The notes under the pieces: model-generated
Database searches by the model: none
Seen by the model: the letters and a program-made list of their open reading frames with translations, nothing else
Told to the model about the DNA's origin: nothing
Shown: positions 5,957 through 10,006 of the stretch, one piece after another
How the letters are laid out: the number at the start of each line of letters is the position of its first letter
Numbering within the stretch: position 1 is the first letter of the stretch
Position numbers and translations under genes: made by a program
Assembly: GCA_934661765.1 (NCBI GenBank)
Contig: CAKUJT010000087.1
Location: 1 to 10,006, forward strand
Length of the DNA: 10,006 nt
Origin: an uncultured Senegalimassilia sp.
GTDB lineage: Bacteria > Actinomycetota > Coriobacteriia > Coriobacteriales > Eggerthellaceae
Direction of reading: 5' to 3'

Positions 5957-7046
5957 TTGTTGGAGAAAGCAGTTCAGGCTACAATATATGAAAAGGCTCT
6001 TAAAAACCATTATATAGAAATCCTGTACATTGACTTTGAGGAAACAGGAAAATGTATAAAGCTTCATCAGGATACAAAGCTGTTAAGTGGTGAAAACATT
6101 TTTCCAGAGTTCGATGAGCAATTGTTTGATGATTATATCAGCGGAAAATTATGCATTATGCATCTGGCGATGCAGAAGATCTTAATCGGGTAAAACAGCA
6201 GATGACGATGGAAGCAATCACACAGGGAACAACAGAGCATATCATGCATCATGTTATGATTAATTTTATGCTGAATGGCGAGATGCGTTTCATGCAGTTT
6301 GACTTTACGAGGGAAAGTGAAGATACAAAAAATGTTTTCCTGTTTGTGGAGGACTATACAGATCCGCAGCAGCAGGCGTTTATAACTACATTACGTTCTA
6401 TACAAAACAACGCTATGTTATGATCCTGTTTTTATTACCCAAGGTTTTGCAGAGGTGATGGAGACTACTCAGCAGCAGATGCTGCTGCTGAGGAACCCAT
6501 TTTGCGAAACAGTACATTCGGATGATCAGCAATATGTAGAGGAATCAGTTAGAAGCCTTAATATAGAGCATCCACATACGAACATATTTTACAGAAAAAG
6601 AAATCCGCAGGGAAAATGGTTTTATATACAGTCGGACCTTTCCTATCTCATCGTTGGAAAGAAAAAATATATCTATGTGACCTATCAAGATGTCAGTGTC
6701 TTGCAGAAGAATGAAGATATTGTCAAACGCACTTTATTATAGCCAGAAACGGGATGAGGAGCTTACAAAAGCATTGAAGGCATTTGGAACGGTATTTACC
6801 AATATATTTTTAGTTCATCTGGAGAATCAGAAAGTAGAATGGTTAAAAATCCAGGCAGATAAGGAAAATGTCCTAAAACAATGCCAGAATGTCTGTGAGA
6901 TAAGAAAACTGATCCATGATAATTATATGCTGCCAGAATGCCAGAAGGACTATCTTGAATTTGCAGATCTTGATACGATCAGTGAACGGTTTGAAAAACA
7001 TAAGATCCTTCAGTATATTTATCGTAACATGGACAGACAAAATTGA
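5957..7046 (+). pseudogene. PAS-type sensory protein, broken by several frameshifts and truncated
   Basis: A very strong SD (AAAGGAGG, 5942-5949) precedes TTG 5957, the likely original start. The product begins MLEKAVQATIYEKALKNHYI and runs to a stop at 6191. From about 6151 the next frame continues naturally (HYASGDAEDLNRVKQQMTME, then RFMQFDFTRESED and VFLFVEDYTD, a PAS-like strand pattern) to a stop at 6421. From about 6415 a third frame reads YDPVFITQGFAEVMETTQQQ, then VHSDDQQYVEES and RKRNPQGKWFYIQSDLSYLI, again a PAS-like fold. From about 6725 a fourth frame reads YYSQKRDEELTKALKAFGTV up to a stop at 7046. At least three frameshifts are needed to join these pieces. No kinase or GGDEF domain is left, so the original output is unknown. 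It lies 58 bases after the intact kinase and may once have been co-transcribed with it. Some shifts could be sequencing errors, but three or more in one gene argue for true decay. Confidence 0.75.
6468..6492. repeat. Perfect 11-bp inverted repeat inside the PAS pseudogene
   Basis: CTCAGCAGCAG (6468-6478), centre ATG, CTGCTGCTGAG (6482-6492). The arms encode part of TQQQ and LLL, so the palindrome partly follows from repeated CAG and CTG codons. It would form a strong RNA hairpin within coding sequence. No T-run follows, so it is not a typical terminator. Confidence 0.75.
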
Positions 7047-7182
7047 ATTTCCATTAAAAAAAATTAAATTATTAAAAGGTTATAATATAGAATTTAATTT
7101 AAGTATTGAGCTTTATACAGATAAAATGTTTATAAATGCTGAAAATATAGTAGTTGATGGAGAAAAATATATACTTCCATAA
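7041..7182 (+). pseudogene. Orphan 3' coding tail of unknown origin
   Basis: Just where the PAS-type frame stops, another frame reads KIEFPLKKIKLLKGYNIEFN, then LSIELYTDKMFINAENIVVD and GEKYILP before TAA at 7180-7182. The composition changes sharply at about 7040 to very AT-rich, Lys/Ile/Asn-rich coding, unlike the PAS gene. It has no start or ribosome binding site of its own. It resembles the C-terminal end of a small beta-rich protein whose front part was deleted when the two sequences joined. I do not recognise the family. A spurious frame in AT-rich DNA is the main alternative. Confidence 0.42.
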
Positions 7183-7199
7183 AAGTGGTTCAACATATA

Positions 7200-7232
7200 G
7201 GAAAAAATCATGAATAGTTTCTGATTTTTTCC
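7200..7232. terminator. Bidirectional terminator-like hairpin after the decayed region
   Basis: A perfect 11-bp stem GGAAAAAATCA (7200-7210) / TGATTTTTTCC (7222-7232) encloses an 11-nt loop. The arm itself supplies the T-run (six T). It lies 18 bases after the last stop codon and separates the broken sensor genes from the hydrolase gene. Confidence 0.55.
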
Positions 7233-7352
7233 CAGTAACCACAGTCAGAACCCATAGAAAGAACCCATCTATATTTGTGACCTCGGGGCAAAGGTTTGAT
7301 AGGAATTTTATAAGATTTAGGAAGTGTCTTATAGAAAAAAGGAGATTTTTCA

Positions 7353-8192
7353 ATGAAAATGCACATCATCGGTACCGGAACAGCAACGGTAAGTAAATAT
7401 ATTAATACATCCTGTGTCTTTGAAGAAGACAATCAGTTATTTCTTGTGGATGGAACAGGAGGTAGTGATATCTTGCGGGCATTTGATATTATGAATCTTG
7501 ACTGGAAACATCTGCATCATGCCTTTCTTTCCCATGAACATACAGATCATTTTTTAGGGATGATATGGGTAATTCGTATGATTGCGGAATTGCTAGAGCT
7601 TGAAGAGTATGAGGGGGATTTTTATCTTTATGGAAATGATGAAGTCTTGGGGAAGGCATTGCAGGTATGCCGCATGATTCTTAAGAAGCGAAGTCAGGCT
7701 TTTTTGGAGACAAGAATCAAGTTTGTTGTGGTAAAAGACCATGAAAAGAGGCATATTTTAAATAATGATTTTACATTTTTTGATATTGGTTCTACGAAAG
7801 CAAAACAATATGGCTTTCTGATGGAATATGATAATGGGAAGAAGCTAGTATTTGCCGGAGATGAACCGTTAAAGGAAAATGGTAAAAAATATAGTAAGGA
7901 GGTAGATTGGCTATTATCAGAAGCATTTTGCTTATTTAATGAAGAACCGAAATTTCATGCATATCAATATCAGCATCAGACAGTGAAAGAAGCAAGTATG
8001 ATTGCACAAGATTTAAAAGTAAAGAATCTGCTGATCTGGCATACAGAAGATCAGACAGGGATAAAGCGAAAAGAACGATATAGCGCAGAAGCAAAACAAT
8101 TTTATGAGGGAAATGTGTGGATTCCAGAGGATGGAGAAGTTTTTGATATATCAGATATGAGAGGACTTCGGCAGGATTACCAAGAGGTATAG
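7353..8192 (+). CDS. Metallo-beta-lactamase-fold hydrolase, RNase Z-like (279 aa)
   Basis: ATG 7353 follows an SD AAGGAG (7339-7344) with an 8-nt gap. The fold is recognised from the N-terminal strand MKMHIIGTGTA, the metal-binding motif HEHTDH (H61, H63, D65, H66), Asp170 in LVFAGDEPL, and His230 in LLIWHTED. HQTVKEAS around H208 is another conserved-looking patch. Spacing and order resemble the ribonuclease Z / arylsulfatase-like branch of the superfamily, which uses two metal ions, usually zinc, to hydrolyse phosphoesters or other esters. The protein is likely cytoplasmic: no signal peptide is seen. In the strand FFDIGSTKAKQYGF (about 142-155), where a metal-ligand His is expected (D-I-H-S-T in relatives as I remember them), this protein has Gly146, so its metal site may be incomplete. 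The substrate cannot be told from sequence. It is followed on the same strand by the Tm-1-like gene after 198 bases, with a separate promoter likely between them. Confidence 0.88.
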   Translation: MKMHIIGTGTATVSKYINTSCVFEEDNQLFLVDGTGGSDILRAFDIMNLDWKHLHHAFLSHEHTDHFLGMIWVIRMIAELLELEEYEGDFYLYGNDEVLGKALQVCRMILKKRSQAFLETRIKFVVVKDHEKRHILNNDFTFFDIGSTKAKQYGFLMEYDNGKKLVFAGDEPLKENGKKYSKEVDWLLSEAFCLFNEEPKFHAYQYQHQTVKEASMIAQDLKVKNLLIWHTEDQTGIKRKERYSAEAKQFYEGNVWIPEDGEVFDISDMRGLRQDYQEV

Positions 8193-8264
8193 TAGAAATG
8201 TATCATGTAAACTGTTTTTTCTCCCAATATTACGATGAGTTATTCCCAGTAATTACAAAGAAAT

Positions 8265-8275
8265 TATAATATAAT
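8265..8275 (+). promoter_or_regulatory. Candidate -10 region upstream of the Tm-1-like gene
   Basis: Two overlapping TATAAT hexamers occur at 8265-8270 and 8270-8275, about 115-125 bases before the ATG at 8391. No convincing -35 hexamer lies 16-18 nt upstream of either, so an activator or another start point may be needed. The call rests on the -10 matches alone. Confidence 0.33.
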
Positions 8276-8281
8276 GAACTT

Positions 8282-8321
8282 AAAGTATGTTTGAAAAATC
8301 AAAAGGCAATTTGCATACTTT
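8282..8321 (+). promoter_or_regulatory. Inverted repeat in the leader of the Tm-1-like gene
   Basis: AAAGTATG (8282-8289) and CATACTTT (8314-8321) form a perfect 8-bp stem around a 24-nt loop that contains a smaller TTTG/CAAA pairing. It begins where transcription from the TATAAT pair would start, so it could be an operator or a 5' UTR hairpin. It is also near enough to the hydrolase stop codon to act as a weak terminator. No known riboswitch motif is recognised. Confidence 0.4.
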
Positions 8322-8390
8322 TCCATTCGCTTTTAAACATCATTTAAGATATTTTTATAGAAAGAAGTTGATTTCTTGGAGAAGGAAAAA

Positions 8391-9605
8391 ATGAAAACGA
8401 TAGCTTTAATTGGTACTTTTGATACAAAGGGAGAAGAGTATCTTTATGTGAAAAATAAAATAGAGGATTTGGGAGTACGAACGTTAACGATTCATGCGGG
8501 TATTTTTAAGGCTGCTTTTACACCGGATATTAATCATGATTCAGTCGTTGTTTTGGGAGAGGGAAGTATTGTAGAATTACAGGAGAAAAAAGACCGGGGA
8601 TATGCCATGGAAGTGATGTCTAGGGGACTTTGTACCTTAATTCCAAAGTTATATGAAGAAGGGCTGTTTGATGCGGTTCTTGCGTTAGGTGGCACAGGCG
8701 GTACTTTTCTTGTAACTCCCTGTATGAGATTATTGCCTCTGGGTGTTCCTAAAATTATGGTATCTACGATGGCATCCGGGGACGTATCAAGATATGTGGG
8801 GACAAGTGATATTTTAATGATGCCTTCTATTGTCGATGTTGCGGGAATTAACCGTATTTCTTCTCAGGTATTAACACATGCAGTTCATGCGATTGTCGGT
8901 ATGGTGGAACATGAGAATACGGATATTCCAGTAAAAAAGCCGCTGATAGCAGCTACGATGTATGGGGTAACGACTCCATGCGTTATGAGAGCAAAAGAAT
9001 ATCTGGAGCAGGAAGGCTACGAAGTGATTATTTTCCATGCTTCTGGAACTGGTGGTAAGATGATGGAGTCTTTAATCAACAGTGGAATTGTGGATGGTGT
9101 ATTAGATCTGACAACAACAGAATGGATCGATGAAATTGCCGGAGGTATTATGACCGCTGGTCCAGAACGCTTAGATGCAGCGGCGTTGAATGGGATTCCT
9201 CAGGTGGTATCCGTAGGTGCTGCTGACATGATTACATTTGGAGAAAGAAGCAGTCTTCCGGAAAAATATGAGGATAGAGTTGTCTATATGCATAACCCGG
9301 CTATCACGGTTGTAAAAAGTAATATAGAGGAAAATATTGCATTTGGTATTAAAGTTGGTGAAAAACTGAATCAGTGTAAGAGTAACGCAGCATTATTGCT
9401 TCCGATTCGAGGAGTTTCAATGAATGATAAGGCAGGCAGTAAATATTATGGTCCAAAGGAAGACCAGGCATTATTTATTACATTAAAGAAAGTGATAAAC
9501 AATCCTCTTGTTGAGATAATTGATGTGGATGCACATATTAATGAGGAAGCATTTGCAATATCTGCTGCTAAGAAGTTAATTGCACTGATGGAAATGAAGA
9601 AATAA
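8391..9605 (+). CDS. Tm-1-like ATP-binding domain protein, UPF0261 family (404 aa)
   Basis: ATG 8391 is preferred to an in-frame TTG at 8376 because GGAGAAGG (8378-8385) sits at normal distance before it and MKTIALIGTFDTKGEEYLYV is the usual family start. Family hallmarks are GTFDTKGEE (8-16), LGGTGGT (99-105), MVSTMASGDVSRYVGTSDI (about 123-141), FHASGTGGKMMESL (about 215-230) and DLTTTEWIDEIAGG with TAGPERLDAA (about 240-266). The length is normal for UPF0261. The N-terminal domain is related to the inhibitor domain of tomato Tm-1, which binds ATP and blocks tobamovirus replication protein; the C-terminal part is TIM-barrel-like. The bacterial role is unknown and probably metabolic; antiviral activity should not be assumed. 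The PEP-hydrolase-like partner often linked to this family is not seen here. The gene ends at TAA and is followed by a strong terminator, so it closes its transcription unit. Confidence 0.93.
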   Translation: MKTIALIGTFDTKGEEYLYVKNKIEDLGVRTLTIHAGIFKAAFTPDINHDSVVVLGEGSIVELQEKKDRGYAMEVMSRGLCTLIPKLYEEGLFDAVLALGGTGGTFLVTPCMRLLPLGVPKIMVSTMASGDVSRYVGTSDILMMPSIVDVAGINRISSQVLTHAVHAIVGMVEHENTDIPVKKPLIAATMYGVTTPCVMRAKEYLEQEGYEVIIFHASGTGGKMMESLINSGIVDGVLDLTTTEWIDEIAGGIMTAGPERLDAAALNGIPQVVSVGAADMITFGERSSLPEKYEDRVVYMHNPAITVVKSNIEENIAFGIKVGEKLNQCKSNAALLLPIRGVSMNDKAGSKYYGPKEDQALFITLKKVINNPLVEIIDVDAHINEEAFAISAAKKLIALMEMKK

Positions 9606-9670
9606 TTTTCATATATTGTAATATTGTAATTTTTCCAAAATAAAATAGATTAGATTGTATAAGATGAAGT

Positions 9671-9731
9671 AATACGGCTGAAGCCTTTTTTTCTAAATTT
9701 AAGAAAAAGAAGACTCTGGCCGTATTTTTTT
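9671..9731 (+). terminator. Rho-independent terminator after the Tm-1-like gene
   Basis: AATACGGC (9671-9678) pairs with GCCGTATT (9719-9726), with inner pairing TTTTTCT/AGAAAAA closing a long hairpin. It is followed immediately by a T-run (through 9731). It stands 66 bases after the stop codon and ends the unit cleanly. Confidence 0.85.
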
Positions 9732-9763
9732 GCACAATGTATAATTTTTTTGATTTTATCTAC

Positions 9764-9792
9764 TTGTAATTAGTAAGATTGTATGCTAATAT
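9764..9792 (+). promoter_or_regulatory. Promoter of the secreted-protein gene
   Basis: TTGTAA (9764-9769) is followed after 17 nt by TAATAT (9787-9792), with TGC in front of it, giving an extended -10. Each hexamer matches consensus at 4 of 6 positions. The predicted start is near 9799, just before the palindrome at 9804-9825. Confidence 0.45.
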
Positions 9793-9803
9793 ATACAATA
9801 TAA

Positions 9804-9825
9804 ATATTGGAATACATTCCAATAT
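9804..9825. promoter_or_regulatory. 22-bp palindrome, probable operator
   Basis: ATATTGGAAT (9804-9813), two central bases AC, then ATTCCAATAT (9816-9825): perfect 10-bp arms. It lies about 5 bases past the predicted transcription start and before the ribosome binding site of the secreted-protein gene, where a bound dimeric repressor would block transcription. The regulator is not encoded in the window. In RNA it would form a tight 10-bp stem with a 2-nt loop, which is sterically poor, so a DNA-binding role is favoured over an RNA one. Confidence 0.6.
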
Positions 9826-9848
9826 AAAAATGGAAAGGAGAAAATACA

Positions 9849-10006
9849 ATGAAGAAAAAATTATTAGCTACTTTATTTATGGTTTGTTTTCTGTTTATTT
9901 TTGCCCCTAAGACGGTACATGCATACTCATATTACTGGTATGTAAATCCGATAGATACTTTGTATTCGGACATTGCTGAGAAGAAAAACTTCTATCTTGC
10001 CGGCAA
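9849..10006 (+). CDS. Secreted protein, 5' part only (runs off the window)
   Basis: ATG 9849 follows an excellent SD (AAAGGAG within 9834-9841) and opens a frame that is still open at the window edge (52 codons seen). The N-terminus MKKKLLATLFMVCFLFIFAP is a classic signal peptide: a positive n-region, a hydrophobic core and a probable signal peptidase I site after VHA (residue 25). The mature part begins YSYYWYVNPIDTLYSDIAEK, rich in aromatic residues, and no domain is recognised. No lipobox Cys follows the signal, so it should be exported rather than lipid-anchored. It has its own promoter and a palindromic operator candidate, and is separated from the previous gene by a strong terminator. 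Confidence 0.85.
   Translation, partial: MKKKLLATLFMVCFLFIFAPKTVHAYSYYWYVNPIDTLYSDIAEKKNFYLAG

Noticed and set aside
7247..7268. Direct repeat AGAACCCAT spaced by 13 bases before the hydrolase gene
   Set aside because: Only two short copies without further units; too little to call an operator or a CRISPR-like repeat.
7183..7352. Possible promoter for the hydrolase gene (TTGATA at 7296, TATAAG at 7309)
   Set aside because: The two hexamers are only 7 nt apart and no other pair shows 16-18 nt spacing, so no promoter could be supported.
8376..8390. In-frame TTG start of the Tm-1-like gene
   Set aside because: It would add MEKEK, overlaps the Shine-Dalgarno sequence of ATG 8391, and has no ribosome binding site of its own.
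1..10006. Antiphage defence reading of the window because of the Tm-1-like protein and the toxin-like peptide
   Set aside because: Tm-1 antiviral action is known from tomato only. The bacterial family is widespread, and no nuclease, reverse transcriptase, transposase or other defence partner is present.

Overview
The window looks like the chromosome of a low-GC Gram-positive anaerobe of the Clostridia, most likely Lachnospiraceae. This rests on AT-rich sequence, AGGAGG-type ribosome binding sites, and large membrane hybrid sensor kinases (periplasmic solute-binding sensor, HisKA, HATPase_c, C-terminal receiver) of a kind common in that family. The species cannot be named from the sequence. 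Nearly all genes lie on the + strand.

Region 1 (1-1082) is the 3' part of a hybrid sensor histidine kinase that starts outside the window. Region 2 (1083-1760) is mostly non-coding but holds the most interesting compact locus. It encodes a 26-residue membrane peptide of the holin-like type I toxin kind, behind a structured leader. The peptide's stop codon lies inside a 15-bp hairpin. A strong promoter on the opposite strand would make an antisense RNA of about 100 nt converging on that hairpin. I read this as a type I toxin-antitoxin module.

Region 3 (1775-3005) is decaying DNA. A DUF4279-like gene is broken by a one-base loss in an A-tract. It is followed by a second hybrid sensor kinase that has lost its kinase core and most of its receiver by an internal deletion, and that also carries frameshifts. 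Region 4 (3055-5898) is an intact 947-residue hybrid sensor kinase with two solute-binding domains. Region 5 (5957-7182) is a third broken signalling gene, a PAS-type sensor with at least three frameshifts, ending in a short unrelated AT-rich coding tail. Sensors were therefore duplicated in tandem here, and at least two of the four are dead.

Region 6 (7353-9605) holds two intact metabolic-type genes: an RNase Z-like metallo-beta-lactamase-fold hydrolase that appears to lack one metal-binding histidine, and a Tm-1-like (UPF0261) ATP-binding protein. A strong terminator closes this block. Region 7 (9764-10006) begins a new unit: a promoter, a 22-bp palindrome placed like an operator, a good ribosome binding site and the first 52 codons of a secreted protein.

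No tRNA, rRNA, CRISPR array, transposase or integrase was seen. No DNA-binding response regulator lies in the window, so the output of the sensor kinases is not visible here.
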